Below, piece after piece: positions 17,587 to 28,740 of a DNA stretch of 64,000 bases (positions within the stretch are counted from its first letter, which is position 1; every line of letters starts with the position of its first letter). The position numbers were made by a program, and so were the translations under genes. The stretch spans positions 186,001-250,000 of the forward strand of contig NZ_WMDQ01000003.1 in NCBI RefSeq assembly GCF_009707955.1, written 5' to 3'. The DNA comes from Flavobacterium sp. LC2016-13. GTDB taxonomy: Bacteria; Bacteroidota; Bacteroidia; Flavobacteriales; Flavobacteriaceae. A model generated the notes under the pieces. That model was not told the DNA's origin. It made no database searches and saw only the letters and a program-made list of their open reading frames with translations.

Positions 17587-18645
17587 TTACGCTTTAAGCG
17601 AATTCATATCGATTACAAAGCGGTAACGAACATCGCTTTTCAGCATTCTTTCGTAAGCTTCATTGATATCCTGCATTTTGATAATTTCAATTTCTGAAAC
17701 AATATTATGTTTTCCACAAAAATCAAGCATTTCCTGCGTTTCAGCGATTCCGCCAATTACAGAACCTGCTACAGATTTTCTGCCCATAATCATTGGTACA
17801 GAATTTAAAAACGGATCTAATGGCCCTAAATAACCCACTAAAACCAAAGTTCCGTTAATGTTTAAAGTGGTAACATACGGATTAACATCGTGAATCGTAG
17901 GAACGGTATCAATAATTAAATCAAATTTTCCGCCAACTGATTTCATCTGATTTGCATCAGTTGAAATAACTACCGCATCTGCTCCTAATTCTAAAGCATC
18001 TTTTTCTTTATCCGGAGTTCTTGAAAACAGCGTAACTTCAGCACCTAAACTTTTAGCCAGTTTAATAGCCATGTGTCCAAGTCCGCCCAAACCAACAACG
18101 GCTACTTTAGTACCTTTTCCAACATTCCAATGTCTTAATGGCGACCATGTTGTAATTCCTGCACAAAGTAATGGCGCCACAGCGGCCAAATCTAAGTTCG
18201 ATGGAATTTTTAATGCAAAATGTTCATCAACAACTACTTTTTCAGAATAACCACCAAAAGTATGTCCGCCAATATGTTTGTCTTTACCGTTATAAGTTCC
18301 GGTAAATCCATTTAAGCAATATTGTTCAAGATCTTGTTTACAGCTTTCGCAAGTGTGGCAAGAATCAACAAGACAACCTACTCCGGCCAAATCACCTACT
18401 TTTAGTTTTGTTACTTCACTTCCAACCCTGCTTACTCTGCCCACAATTTCGTGACCCGGAACTGCAGGATATTGTGTTCCTCCCCAATCGTTTCGTGCCG
18501 TATGCAAATCAGAATGGCAAACGCCACAGTATAAAATTTCTATCTCGATATCTTTTGCCAAAACTTCTCTACGCGCAATAGTCATGTGCCCTAAATCTGC
18601 ATCTGCCGCCGTTGTACCAAATGCTTTTACGTTACTTGTATTCAT
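17587..18645 (-). CDS. Zinc-dependent alcohol dehydrogenase / aldehyde reductase (YahK-like)
   Basis: This 352-residue NAD(P)-dependent medium-chain dehydrogenase should interconvert aldehydes and alcohols. Catalytic zinc site: CGVCHSDLH and GHEIVGRV. Structural zinc site: CHTCESCKQDLEQYC. Rossmann core: VVGLGGLGHMAIKLAKSLGAEV. The start is the ATG giving MNTSNVKAFG; the three codons before it begin at a TTG. It follows the aldo/keto reductase gene after 225 bases of pyrimidine-rich sequence, so linkage to that operon is probable but not certain. Confidence 0.9.
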   Translation of the reverse strand: MNTSNVKAFGTTAADADLGHMTIARREVLAKDIEIEILYCGVCHSDLHTARNDWGGTQYPAVPGHEIVGRVSRVGSEVTKLKVGDLAGVGCLVDSCHTCESCKQDLEQYCLNGFTGTYNGKDKHIGGHTFGGYSEKVVVDEHFALKIPSNLDLAAVAPLLCAGITTWSPLRHWNVGKGTKVAVVGLGGLGHMAIKLAKSLGAEVTLFSRTPDKEKDALELGADAVVISTDANQMKSVGGKFDLIIDTVPTIHDVNPYVTTLNINGTLVLVGYLGPLDPFLNSVPMIMGRKSVAGSVIGGIAETQEMLDFCGKHNIVSEIEIIKMQDINEAYERMLKSDVRYRFVIDMNSLKA

Positions 18646-18870
18646 ATTCTCCAATTTAAATTATTTAATAATAGTAAAGTTAGTTGTGCTTCGTCTCATG
18701 AAATAATAGAAAAGAAACATTTACTTAAGAAATTCAAATAATTTCCCTTTCATGTAAATATAAGAAAAATCATTCATTTAAAACAAGATTCAATTTCTTC
18801 TTACATCTTTCCTCTTGCATCTTTCTTCTTTATTCTCTCTTCTATACTCTTGCCTCTTTCTTCTATAATC

Positions 18871-19878
<1,008 letters not shown>

Positions 19879-20262
19879 TTAAAATGTGGTTGCTACGGAT
19901 TTTAGTATAATCCAATTCCCGTTGCGCATTTCCAGTTCCATTCTCTGTTGCAGATGCCATTTGTTTCTTGTTCCCCAAATTCTGGCATCTAAGATATTCT
20001 GACCAATAAAAACGGCCTTATTCCCAATAATTTCTACTGATGTTTTTACCTCAGAATAGGAATAATATTTCATTCGCTCCGTTTCAATTTCTGAAAACCA
20101 TTCTTCTTTAGACTGCACATATCCTGTAATGTGCGTGAGTGTAAAATCTTTATCAACAATTTTGTTAATTTCTACTGTATTCCTGTCAATCATCAACTGA
20201 GTAAGTTGGCGGGTTACATCCATAACTTGCGATTTATTATTCTCTATATTATTTATTTCCAT
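19879..20262 (-). CDS. NTF2-like (SnoaL/DUF4440-type) protein
   Basis: This 127-residue cytosolic protein has a cone-like alpha+beta NTF2 fold. An N-terminal helix (SQVMDVTRQLTQLMIDRN) is followed by strand-rich sequence (DKDFTLTHITGYVQSKEEWFSEIETERMKYYSYSE). The final strands (WHLQQRMELEMRNGNWIILKSVATTF) are typical of DUF4440-like proteins. Activity is unknown. It is first in the reductase transcript and divergent from the AraC gene. Confidence 0.75.
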   Translation of the reverse strand: MEINNIENNKSQVMDVTRQLTQLMIDRNTVEINKIVDKDFTLTHITGYVQSKEEWFSEIETERMKYYSYSEVKTSVEIIGNKAVFIGQNILDARIWGTRNKWHLQQRMELEMRNGNWIILKSVATTF

Positions 20263-20433
20263 ACTTAATGTGTAATCTCTCTAACATTTTGACAGTACAA
20301 ATTTCCTTCAATAATGATATCTAATTGTATACGGATTACTGATATGATTACCATTTTTACTGATTTGGGGAATCAGACTAAGTTATTAACAATCTGAGTA
20401 TTATCTTTACAGTACAATTTAAGGAAATTAGAA

Positions 20434-21330
20434 ATGGAACATATTATAAAACTCGAAAAAGTTGCTCAATACAATAAATTGAAAGATGTTGAAAATCAGC
20501 ATCCATTGATAAGTGTCTTTGATAATTCTAATGGAAAATCATTACCAAACCATACCCGAATGCATTTTGGTTTTTATGCTATTTTTTTAAAATACGGGAT
20601 TTGCGGCGAATTAAAATACGGACGTAATAATTATGATTATGAAGAAGGGACAATGGTTTTTGTTGCGCCCGGACAAGTGCTTGAAGTAAATAATGCAGAA
20701 GATTATAAACCAACAGGATTAGTACTGCTGTTTCATCCTGATTTGATAAAAGGAATTACATTGGCAAAAAACATGAATCAATATTCTTTCTTTTCTTATG
20801 ATTCTCATGAAGCGCTTCATTTATCATTAAAAGAACAGGAAATAATAAAAGATTTGTTTAGCAAATTAGAATATGAATTAAGTCAATCTGTTGATAAACA
20901 TAGTAAAAGCATTATAAGCAATAATATCGAATTGCTTTTAAATTATTGCGTACGTTTTTATGACAGGCAATTTATAACCCGTGAAAACATCAATACCGAT
21001 ATTTTATCAAAATTTGAAAATCTGCTAAACGATTATTTTGTGTCTGAAAATCCACAAGATTCAGGCTTGCCTTCAGTTGGATATTTTGCAGATCATTTAA
21101 ATCTTTCTCCTAATTATTTTGGAGATTTAATCAAAAAAGAAACGGGAAAATCTGCACAGGAACATATTCAGTTGAAATTAATAAATATGGCTAAGGAAAG
21201 GATTTTCGATACAAATAAGTCTGTGAGCCAAATAGCATTTGAATTGGGATTTAAATATCCACAGCATTTTAACCGAATGTTTAAAAAAAATACCGGTTAT
21301 ACTCCTATTGAATATAGAAGTCTGAACTGA
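20434..21330 (+). CDS. AraC-family transcriptional regulator
   Basis: This 298-residue protein has a cupin-like N-terminal sensing domain (HFGFYAIFLKYGICGELKYGRNNYDYEEGTMVFVAPGQ). Its C-terminal double HTH (about 205-298) has SVGYFADHLNLSPNYFGDLIKKETGKSA and SVSQIAFELGFKYPQHFNRMFKKNTGYTPIEYR. It is divergent from the NTF2/aldo-keto reductase genes, which it probably controls. In the 171-base shared gap, ACAGTACAA occurs at about 20291 and again at about 20411, each 25-30 bases from one start codon. Confidence 0.92.
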   Translation: MEHIIKLEKVAQYNKLKDVENQHPLISVFDNSNGKSLPNHTRMHFGFYAIFLKYGICGELKYGRNNYDYEEGTMVFVAPGQVLEVNNAEDYKPTGLVLLFHPDLIKGITLAKNMNQYSFFSYDSHEALHLSLKEQEIIKDLFSKLEYELSQSVDKHSKSIISNNIELLLNYCVRFYDRQFITRENINTDILSKFENLLNDYFVSENPQDSGLPSVGYFADHLNLSPNYFGDLIKKETGKSAQEHIQLKLINMAKERIFDTNKSVSQIAFELGFKYPQHFNRMFKKNTGYTPIEYRSLN

Positions 21331-21456
21331 AAAGTTTCAGGTTTCAAGTTTGAAATGAGAAATTAACCGCAAAGTTTTTTCGCAGAGTTAGATCTACACA
21401 AAGCTTTGCACAGTTTACGGCAAACCTGAAACGTGAAACTTAAAACCTGAAACTTT
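21331..21456. repeat. Inverted repeat between convergent genes
   Basis: AAAGTTTCAGGTTT (21331-21344) and AAACCTGAAACTTT (21443-21456) are perfect arms about 98 bases apart. A further CCTGAAACGTGAAACTT lies inside. It may fold as a terminator-like structure between the convergent AraC and small-protein genes. Confidence 0.65.
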
Positions 21457-21467
21457 ATAATAATAAC

Positions 21468-21716
21468 TTATCTAAACAATGTTATCGTATCGGTTAGGTT
21501 TTCTCTAGTGATGAATGCGGTTATAAATTCCTGAACTTCATTGGTAGTGCCTTTTGCGGTTTCAAAAGAATTGATATGAAATTCGTCATCCTGATCCAGT
21601 ATGTGTATTATTTGAGTATAACCCTTTGAGATTAAACTGCCTTTTAATTTAATTATATTGAATTGTTGCTGACCATCTAACTCTTTGCGAACTTTTAGTT
21701 TTATAGCTTTTTCCAT
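21468..21716 (-). CDS. Small hypothetical protein
   Basis: I do not recognise this 82-residue protein. It is soluble, starts KAIKLKVRKELDGQQQFNIIKLKGSLISKGYTQ and has an acidic middle (HILDQDDEFHINSF). It has no signal peptide or membrane segment. It stands alone. The 374-base gap upstream (21717-22090) holds only the terminator of the M16 gene and AT-rich sequence. Confidence 0.6.
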   Translation of the reverse strand: MEKAIKLKVRKELDGQQQFNIIKLKGSLISKGYTQIIHILDQDDEFHINSFETAKGTTNEVQEFITAFITRENLTDTITLFR

Positions 21717-21969
21717 AGTAAATATCTTTTAGATTAATAAGCCAATAATTAATCCAAATATAACTATTAATTAAATTGACCTCATGTTAAAAATATAGTT
21801 ATAAAACACTATTTATCAACATTTTAATAAACAAATTCAAAGAATTCATATTGTAAAATTATCCTCTGAAAGCATCTAAAAATAAGCGTTTTTAAAAATT
21901 TACAACAACAAATTATCAACGTTTTCTTCAAATAACAATTTTTCGTTTTTAAAAATCAGGCATAAAAAA

Positions 21970-21995
21970 AAGAGCTGTTGGCAAAAACAGCTCTT
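21970..21995 (-). terminator. Terminator of the M16 peptidase gene
   Basis: AAGAGCTGTT and AACAGCTCTT form a perfect 10-bp stem, followed on the minus strand by a run of eight T. It closes the long minus-strand set that starts at the third ECF sigma gene. Confidence 0.92.
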
Positions 21996-22090
21996 ATAGG
22001 TTTTTCAAATAGAATACAAGCTTACTAATTCATTATATTTAAAAATAAAGGCTAAGTGAAAAACCGGTAATATTTTGAAACAATTCGATA

Positions 22091-24907
22091 TTATTTTGAA
22101 GTGCTTTTCGTTTTAGATTTCATAATTACTTCAACTGTTTTTGGTGCTGTAAAAAACTGTTTTGCAAAAGCTTTCAAATCTTCAGCGTTTATTTCGTTCA
22201 GCGTTTTCTTGTAAATAACATCGTCTTTAAATTCTTCGTTGTTCAACATCATATTATTTAAATTGCTGAGCCAAAATCCGTTTGTCAAAACTTTCTCTGC
22301 TCTCGATTTTAATATCGTGTTTTTAATCGATTGAATATCTTCTTCCTTTACCTCTTTTTTCTGCATCAAATCGATTTGTTCGTAAACAATTTTTGTCAGC
22401 TTTTCTTCTTTCTCAGGATCACTGTCAAAATTTATAGTCATCGAATATTCATCTTTAGGAAGTTTACTTGTTGATGATCCCACATGTACGCCATAACTTC
22501 CGCCCTCTTCTTCCCGAATTAAATCCAGATATTTTTTAGACAATAATTCAGATAAAATGTAAAGACAGAAACCATTTTTATAAGTGTATGGAAATTGATT
22601 TACAAATTTGATATAAACACTTGCCTTTGGAACATTCATTTCCCGAACCAATAATTGTTTCGAAATTCCGGCAGCCGGTTCGATATGATTGTCTGCAAAA
22701 TTTTCTTTTTTATTGATATCCGATGAAATGCTTCCAATATATTTTTCAATTAATGAAAGTGTATTCTCAGGAAGATTTCCGGTAAAAACAAAAGTAAAAT
22801 CTGAAGCGTTCTGAATTCTTTCTTTATAAATTTCTGATGCTTTTTCGAAACTCAATTGATTTATAAATTCGTTATTAAAAAGCGGAACTCTTTTGTTATG
22901 ATTTGAAGTCAGTTGCGAAATTGTATCCTGAAAAATTTTCGGATTCGTATTTAATGTATTTTCTAATGAATTACTAAAACCGGTCAGCATTCTTCCGTAC
23001 GAATCTTTATCAAATCTCGGATGTTCAAAATACAGATAAAGCAATTGCAGTAAAGTTTCGATATCTTTTTGATTACCTGAACCTTTAAAACCTTCTGTTA
23101 ATTCTGTTATATAAGGTTTCAGATTTACAATTTTCCCGTTGAGTTTGTCTTGTAAATCAGTACTCCTAAAAGCACCTAAACCTGAATTTTCTACCAAACC
23201 AACTGCAATTTGCGAAGACGGAATATCTTCTGCTTTTATCAAAGAATTTCCTCCTTTGCTAAAAGCCGAAAACAAAACTTCATCTTTTGCCAAAGTTGTT
23301 GGATACAAAATAATCTTTGCGCCATTACTTAAAACATAACCTTTTGCTCCAGTGATTCCGGCAACCGCAAATTCTTTTGAAACTACTGCACCTTTCAGTT
23401 CTTCTTTAATTAAAGGTTCATCAGTAATGGTTTCTTTATATTTCTCCAAAGGCATTCCCTTTACCTCTTTTATGATCGTTACATAATCATTTTTTGATGG
23501 ATAAATAATACCTGTTTTGTCAGGCCCTGTAACCGTTAAAACTACATTGTCAGCAGTTTGAAGTTTTTTAACGGCTTCATTTACATCAGAAATTGTAATA
23601 GCCTGCAATCTGTTTTTTATGTTCTCATATTGTTTTTGTACACTTTCAAACGGAGTTGCTTTCAAAAAGTAATTCACTAATTCTTCAGACAATTCATCGC
23701 TGTTTATTTTGTCTTTATTTTGAAGTAAATCTTCGTAATAACTTAAAATACTTTCTTTGTTACGATCCAGTTCTTTCTGCGTAAATCCATAGCGAACTGC
23801 ACGTTCTGTTTCGATCATCATTTCTTTGAAACCTTCTTTTGTTTTATTGTTTTTAGGAACAACATACAAACTGTAAGAATCTGTTAATCTGGAAATTTCT
23901 GAAGCTCCGGTCGCCATATTAAGAACAGCAGTTTCATTATTTTGAATAAATTCCTGATAACGTCTGTTCATCATATCGGCACATAACGAATTGATTAAAT
24001 CTCTTTTAATCGTTTCATTATTTTTTACTTTATCAAAATCCCTTTTAAAATAAAGAACAATCGAGGTTTCCTGCGCTTCTTTGTCTTTTGCCAGAACATA
24101 TTCCATTTCCTTATTTTTAGGAACAGGAACATAATAACGTTCAGCTGCATTTTTAGGCATTTCTATAGTCTGGAAAAGAGCAATGATTTTTTGTTCAACC
24201 TCTTTTACATCAATATCTCCAACTACAATAACAGATTGTAAATCTGGTCGGTACCATTTTTTATAATAATCCCTAAGTACTTTATAATCAAAATTATTAA
24301 TGATATTTAAATCGCCAATAACATCTCTTTTGGTATATTTAGAACCTTTGTAAAGTGTTTTGTCTGTCTCTAAACGCAATCTGAATTCTGAGTTGCGTCG
24401 CGTGCGCCATTCTTCTCTGATTACGCCACGTTCAGCATCAATTTCAGTATCTTTTAAAGAGAGAAAACCAGACCAATCGTGCAATACCAAAAGACAGGAA
24501 TCGATTAATTTAGCATCTGTAGAAGGTACATTGCTTAAATTATAAACCGTTTGATCCTGCGCCGTGTAAGCGTTGATATCGGCACCAAAACGAACTCCTT
24601 TTTTCTCCAGCATATCGATAATGCCTTTACCTTCAAAGTTTTGAGTTCCGTTAAAAGCCATGTGCTCCAGGAAATGCGCTAATCCATTTTGATTGTCATT
24701 TTCTAAAATTGCTCCCACATTTTGAGCAAAGTAAAAACTCACACGATCTTTAGGCCATTCATTATGAAGCACATAATACTTCATTCCGTTTTTTAATGTT
24801 CCCGATGCTACTTCTTCGTTTAACGGAATCGTAGTCGAAAATTGTGCTGTACTTTTTAATCCGATAAAAAGAATAAAAAGCAGGTATTTTGATTGAAAAA
24901 TTTTCAT
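22091..24907 (-). CDS. M16-family zinc metallopeptidase (pitrilysin-like), exported
   Basis: This 938-residue protein has a signal peptide (to about residue 22, STAQ) and four M16 lobes in one chain. The inverted zinc motif is HFLEH (78-82), with the third ligand Glu159 in ERGVIREEW. The second half (from about 490) is the inactive partner lobe and carries the RxxY-like segment EEGGSYGVHV. M16 enzymes degrade peptides in a closed chamber, here probably in the periplasm. It is last in the gene set sigma/fecR/susC/susD/TlpA/hydrolase/DsbD, which fits digestion of imported peptides. Confidence 0.92.
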   Translation of the reverse strand: MKIFQSKYLLFILFIGLKSTAQFSTTIPLNEEVASGTLKNGMKYYVLHNEWPKDRVSFYFAQNVGAILENDNQNGLAHFLEHMAFNGTQNFEGKGIIDMLEKKGVRFGADINAYTAQDQTVYNLSNVPSTDAKLIDSCLLVLHDWSGFLSLKDTEIDAERGVIREEWRTRRNSEFRLRLETDKTLYKGSKYTKRDVIGDLNIINNFDYKVLRDYYKKWYRPDLQSVIVVGDIDVKEVEQKIIALFQTIEMPKNAAERYYVPVPKNKEMEYVLAKDKEAQETSIVLYFKRDFDKVKNNETIKRDLINSLCADMMNRRYQEFIQNNETAVLNMATGASEISRLTDSYSLYVVPKNNKTKEGFKEMMIETERAVRYGFTQKELDRNKESILSYYEDLLQNKDKINSDELSEELVNYFLKATPFESVQKQYENIKNRLQAITISDVNEAVKKLQTADNVVLTVTGPDKTGIIYPSKNDYVTIIKEVKGMPLEKYKETITDEPLIKEELKGAVVSKEFAVAGITGAKGYVLSNGAKIILYPTTLAKDEVLFSAFSKGGNSLIKAEDIPSSQIAVGLVENSGLGAFRSTDLQDKLNGKIVNLKPYITELTEGFKGSGNQKDIETLLQLLYLYFEHPRFDKDSYGRMLTGFSNSLENTLNTNPKIFQDTISQLTSNHNKRVPLFNNEFINQLSFEKASEIYKERIQNASDFTFVFTGNLPENTLSLIEKYIGSISSDINKKENFADNHIEPAAGISKQLLVREMNVPKASVYIKFVNQFPYTYKNGFCLYILSELLSKKYLDLIREEEGGSYGVHVGSSTSKLPKDEYSMTINFDSDPEKEEKLTKIVYEQIDLMQKKEVKEEDIQSIKNTILKSRAEKVLTNGFWLSNLNNMMLNNEEFKDDVIYKKTLNEINAEDLKAFAKQFFTAPKTVEVIMKSKTKSTSK

Positions 24908-24976
24908 TTGATATTTTTTTTCTTTGTGGTTTACTGAAGGCTATTTTAAGTTTTTTTTAGAAATTTTTGGTATTTT

Positions 24977-25080
24977 TTTGTCATCCTGAGGAACGAAGGA
25001 TCACACTAGAAGCTCCGTTTCAATAATCGCCAATCTTTGTCGAGTCACTAGTGTGATCCTTCGTTCCTCAGGATGACAAA
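24977..25080. repeat. REP-like long inverted repeat (TGTCATCCT family)
   Basis: A perfect 33-bp inverted repeat (24977-25009 and 25048-25080) flanks a 38-base centre. The outer arm is TTTGTCATCCTGAGGAACG. It fills most of the gap between the DsbD-like and M16 genes and could form a very stable hairpin in the transcript. Confidence 0.9.
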
Positions 25081-25120
25081 ACTGTACCCAATAAAATAAT
25101 TATACATAACAACTATTTAA

Positions 25121-27142
25121 TCACTTTTTGAAATTCCCAACTCCTTCTTTAAGCCAATTCGTATAAAACTCAATATTCGGATTATAAGCCGTTGGCATAT
25201 TCAAATTTTCTCCTTTGTGATCGATTAAAACATAATATGGCTGTGCATTTGTTTTGTATTTCAGAATTTGAAATTCACTCCATTTCTGGCCGATATATTT
25301 TAATTTCTTGCCCGATATTTTTGATATAATTTGTTCGTTTTCAGCAAGTGGCCTTTTATCATCAACGTATAATGAAATTACGATTACATCATTTTTTAAT
25401 TGTGATAAAACTTGTGGATCAGGCCAGACACGTTCTTCCATTTTACGGCAGTTTACACAGGCAAATCCTGTAAAATCTAACATTACGGGTTTGTTTACCT
25501 TTTTTGCATAAGCCAATCCGGTTTCATAATCACGAAAAACGGTGATTCCTTGCGGACCTTCTTCTGCGCCTTCCGGCAAAGCTTCAGTACTGTTTGTTGT
25601 TGCCGACATTCCGATTCCGTTTGGCGATTCGCTGTATTGTTTTGGAGGAGGAAATCCACTAATCCATTGCAGCGGTGCGCCCCATAATCCCGGAATTAAA
25701 TAAATGGTAAAAGCTAAAACGACGATTCCAAAACTTAATCTTCCAACAGAAAGATGTGTTACAGGCGAATCATGCGAAAGCTGAATTTTTCCAAATAAAT
25801 ACAATGTCAAAGCGCTAAATATAGCAATCCAAATTGCCAGAAATGTTTCTCTTTCGAGTAAATGCAATTGTAAAACCAAATCTGCATTAGACAAGAATTT
25901 AAAAGCTAAAGCCAATTCTAAAAAGCCTAAAACCACTTTTACAGAGTTTAACCATCCGCCCGATTTAGGCAATGAATTCATCCAGCCCGGAAAAGCGGCA
26001 AAAAGTGTAAAAGGCAAAGAAATCGCCAATGAAAACCCAAACATTCCGATAATTGGTGCTAAACCTCCCTGACTTGCCGACTGAACTAATAATGTTCCAA
26101 CAATTGGTCCTGTACATGAAAATGATACAATCGCTAAAGCCAATGCCATAAAAAATATGCCGATTACGCCACTTTTCTGCGAATTATTATCGACTTTGGT
26201 CAGCCATGAACTTGGTAAAACAATCTCGAAAGCGCCCAAAAATGAAACCGCAAAAACGACCAATAATCCGAAGAAAATTAAATTAAAAAAGACATTTGTT
26301 GCTAAAGCATTTAAAGCATCTGCACCAAAAATTGTGGTTACCAATGTTCCTAAAGCCACATAAATAATAATGATAAAACAACCGTATAATAGAGCATTTC
26401 TGATTCCGGCTGCTTTATTTTTACTTTGCTTGGTAAAAAAACTAACAGTCATTGGAATCATCGGGAAAACGCAAGGTGTTAACAGGGCTGCCAAACCTCC
26501 TAAAAAGCTCAAAATAAATACACTCCAAATATTTTGATCTTTCGGTTTGTCCGTGTTTTTTGTAACAGCATTGTCTTTTTTGATTTCTGTTTTTACAGGA
26601 ACTTCTGTCTTAACGGTATCTTCTTTTACTGTTGCAATTGTGTCTGTTTTTTCAACTTCTGCAATAACTTTTGTTTCCTGCTTTACATCGCTTTTTGGAA
26701 TTTCAAAAACAAAATCTCTTTCGCTTGGCGGTAAACAACTTTGATCGTTGCAAACCATAAATTCGATTGTTGCATTTACGCGAAATGCTTCGTTATTTTT
26801 TCGTTTTATTTTTTGTGTAAAAACAGCTTTGGTTTCAAAAAGCCTGATTCGGATTCCAAAAACCGGATCATCAATTTCGTGACCAGTTGGTTCAATTACG
26901 CCGCCTTTAGCTGTATAATTTTTAGATTTTGAAAATACAAAACTCGTTGGCATTGGTCCGTTTGCTGGAACTTTTTGAGAATACATGTGCCAGCCTTTTT
27001 CAATTTGAGCTGTAATAATTAATTCATAATTATTGCTGTCTAGTACTTTTACAGAGGTTTTAAACGATACGGGATCGTAAATTTGGGCAGTAAGATTGTG
27101 TATCGCAAAGAAAATTGCGACAATCAAAAATATTTTTTTCAT
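25121..27142 (-). CDS. DsbD-like thiol:disulfide interchange protein
   Basis: This 673-residue protein moves reducing power from the cytosol to the periplasm. A signal peptide is followed by a DsbD-alpha-like domain (about 20-150, with the Cys pair in MVCNDQSCLPP). A linker rich in Lys, Val and Thr leads to eight membrane helices of CcdA type (about 205-500; LTPCVFPMIP and SFSCTGPIVGTLL hold the redox Cys). The C-terminal thioredoxin domain has CVNC at 562-565. All six Cys expected of DsbD are present. It is near a TlpA-like gene that would be a natural recipient of electrons. Confidence 0.93.
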   Translation of the reverse strand: MKKIFLIVAIFFAIHNLTAQIYDPVSFKTSVKVLDSNNYELIITAQIEKGWHMYSQKVPANGPMPTSFVFSKSKNYTAKGGVIEPTGHEIDDPVFGIRIRLFETKAVFTQKIKRKNNEAFRVNATIEFMVCNDQSCLPPSERDFVFEIPKSDVKQETKVIAEVEKTDTIATVKEDTVKTEVPVKTEIKKDNAVTKNTDKPKDQNIWSVFILSFLGGLAALLTPCVFPMIPMTVSFFTKQSKNKAAGIRNALLYGCFIIIIYVALGTLVTTIFGADALNALATNVFFNLIFFGLLVVFAVSFLGAFEIVLPSSWLTKVDNNSQKSGVIGIFFMALALAIVSFSCTGPIVGTLLVQSASQGGLAPIIGMFGFSLAISLPFTLFAAFPGWMNSLPKSGGWLNSVKVVLGFLELALAFKFLSNADLVLQLHLLERETFLAIWIAIFSALTLYLFGKIQLSHDSPVTHLSVGRLSFGIVVLAFTIYLIPGLWGAPLQWISGFPPPKQYSESPNGIGMSATTNSTEALPEGAEEGPQGITVFRDYETGLAYAKKVNKPVMLDFTGFACVNCRKMEERVWPDPQVLSQLKNDVIVISLYVDDKRPLAENEQIISKISGKKLKYIGQKWSEFQILKYKTNAQPYYVLIDHKGENLNMPTAYNPNIEFYTNWLKEGVGNFKK

Positions 27143-27195
27143 GTTCTGGAAGTTTGCTGAGTTTAAAGTTCAGATTTTATGTTATTTTCTCATTT

Positions 27196-27300
27196 TTGTC
27201 ATCCTGAGGGAGGAAGGATGACAAATAAGCATTGTCAGGCTGAGCGGAGTCGAAGCCCGGGTGCCAATTGTAGCGCCCTTCGACTTCGCTCAGGGTGACA
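27196..27300. repeat. Composite REP-like element
   Basis: The first part is TTTGTCATCCT/AGGATGACAAA. It is followed by an imperfect inverted repeat, TGTCAGGCTGAGCGG.../...CGCTCAGGGTGACA, with CTTCGACTTCGCTCAG wording common in dispersed bacterial palindromes. It lies between the hydrolase gene and the DsbD-like gene. Confidence 0.8.
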
Positions 27301-27323
27301 ACGTCTTCGCTCACGGTAACAAA

Positions 27324-28718
27324 CTAAGACTTTTTATAACGAGCCAAAATCCATTTTGAAATATCATCGAGAACTTCCGGTGCAAAAACCTCATCTAAAT
27401 CTTTGATTTCTTTCTGTGTACAGATGATACAATGCTGATACATGTGGTTTAATCCCGGATAAATCCTGGTTGTCAGGTCTTTCGTTTTAAGATATTTCTT
27501 AAATGAGTTTATATTTTCTAAAGCAGGAACCTGAATGTCTTTTTCTCCATTTGCAATCATTACCGGAATTGTAATCTTTGGCAGATAATCTTCGGGATTG
27601 TAATGAATGGTGTAGCGATACCACTTTCTGTCTGCATCTTTAGAATATCGGTATAAAAAAGTCTGATCACGGCCATCCCACAATTGTACTTTTTTTAAGA
27701 TTACTGAATCTTGTTTCTGCATCCAGATTTTCATTTTTTCTTCGATTACAGGTTTTGTAGATTCATCGTCTTTTGTATCGTAAACTGCTTTGAAAAGAAT
27801 ATTGTATAACTCCATTTGTTTGGCAACTACTTCATCTGAAAAATTAAAACTTTTCAAAATCGCCGTATTTTGAAGATTTAGCATTTCGAGTCCGCTTACT
27901 CCTACTCCGGATAAACTGATCATAAATTTTACATCTTTGTTTCTCGAACTTACAATTGATGCAATCATGCCGCCTTCGCTATGCCCGATTAAACCAATAT
28001 GTGAAGCATCTACCGTTTTATCGTTTTTTAGCCAGGCAATTTCTTCCTCAATATCATCAGCAAAATCTCCGGTTGTCGCGTTTTCAAAATCTCCGGTTGT
28101 TTTACCAAATCCGCGATCGTCTACGCGCAGCGAAGCGATTCCGTTTCGCGCCAGATAATCTGCTAAAACCGTGAACGATTCTCTTCCCATAAAGGTATAA
28201 TTGCGATCGTGTTGTCCGGTTCCTGAAATTAAAATAGCAAGCGGATATTTCTTTTTGTTCTTCGGAATTGTCAATGTTGCGCCATAAGTGAGTTTGGTAT
28301 TTTTCCCTGAAAAGGTAAAATCCTTAACTTCATACGGATATGGTTTCTGAGGATGTTGTGCAAAATATACAGGCTGAATTTCAGTTTGTTTCTTTAAAAT
28401 AACAGCTGCATTTGGAATCGAATAATTATTAAAAACTCCATTTAGCGCTGTTTTGTCTGCATTGTATTTTCCTTTAAAGGAGAAACCATACATTTCATTT
28501 TTAAATGAAACACTATCTGAAACAACTTTTACTGCTACCTTATTTTTTATTTCTAATTCAGGAATATTCAATAAAAGAGAATCGAGGTTTTTGCTGTTTA
28601 AATCGCCAGACAAAACAATTCTATAAGAATGGTATTGTCCCTGCCAGATGGTTTGTGAAAAACCTATCTGACAGCACAATACTAAAATGCTGAGATATAA
28701 AAAATTAACAATTTTCAT
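27324..28718 (-). CDS. Exported alpha/beta hydrolase
   Basis: This 464-residue protein has a signal peptide (to about residue 21, GFSQ), an N-terminal beta-rich region (22-125) and an alpha/beta hydrolase core (about 130-464). The nucleophile elbow is GHSEGG with Ser247. The oxyanion region is ISGTGQHDR, the acid is probably Asp in ANGEKDIQVP and the base His in GLNHMYQH. It resembles prolyl-oligopeptidase/DLH-like esterases (COG1073-type). Substrate unknown. It is 22 bases after the TlpA-like gene, in the same transcript. Confidence 0.85.
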   Translation of the reverse strand: MKIVNFLYLSILVLCCQIGFSQTIWQGQYHSYRIVLSGDLNSKNLDSLLLNIPELEIKNKVAVKVVSDSVSFKNEMYGFSFKGKYNADKTALNGVFNNYSIPNAAVILKKQTEIQPVYFAQHPQKPYPYEVKDFTFSGKNTKLTYGATLTIPKNKKKYPLAILISGTGQHDRNYTFMGRESFTVLADYLARNGIASLRVDDRGFGKTTGDFENATTGDFADDIEEEIAWLKNDKTVDASHIGLIGHSEGGMIASIVSSRNKDVKFMISLSGVGVSGLEMLNLQNTAILKSFNFSDEVVAKQMELYNILFKAVYDTKDDESTKPVIEEKMKIWMQKQDSVILKKVQLWDGRDQTFLYRYSKDADRKWYRYTIHYNPEDYLPKITIPVMIANGEKDIQVPALENINSFKKYLKTKDLTTRIYPGLNHMYQHCIICTQKEIKDLDEVFAPEVLDDISKWILARYKKS

Positions 28719-28740
28719 TTTATAATAATCTTTAACTAAA

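Noticed and set aside
26534..26932. Several plus-strand ORFs inside the DsbD-like gene
   Set aside because: They are shadows of the Lys/Val-rich linker and have no signals of their own.
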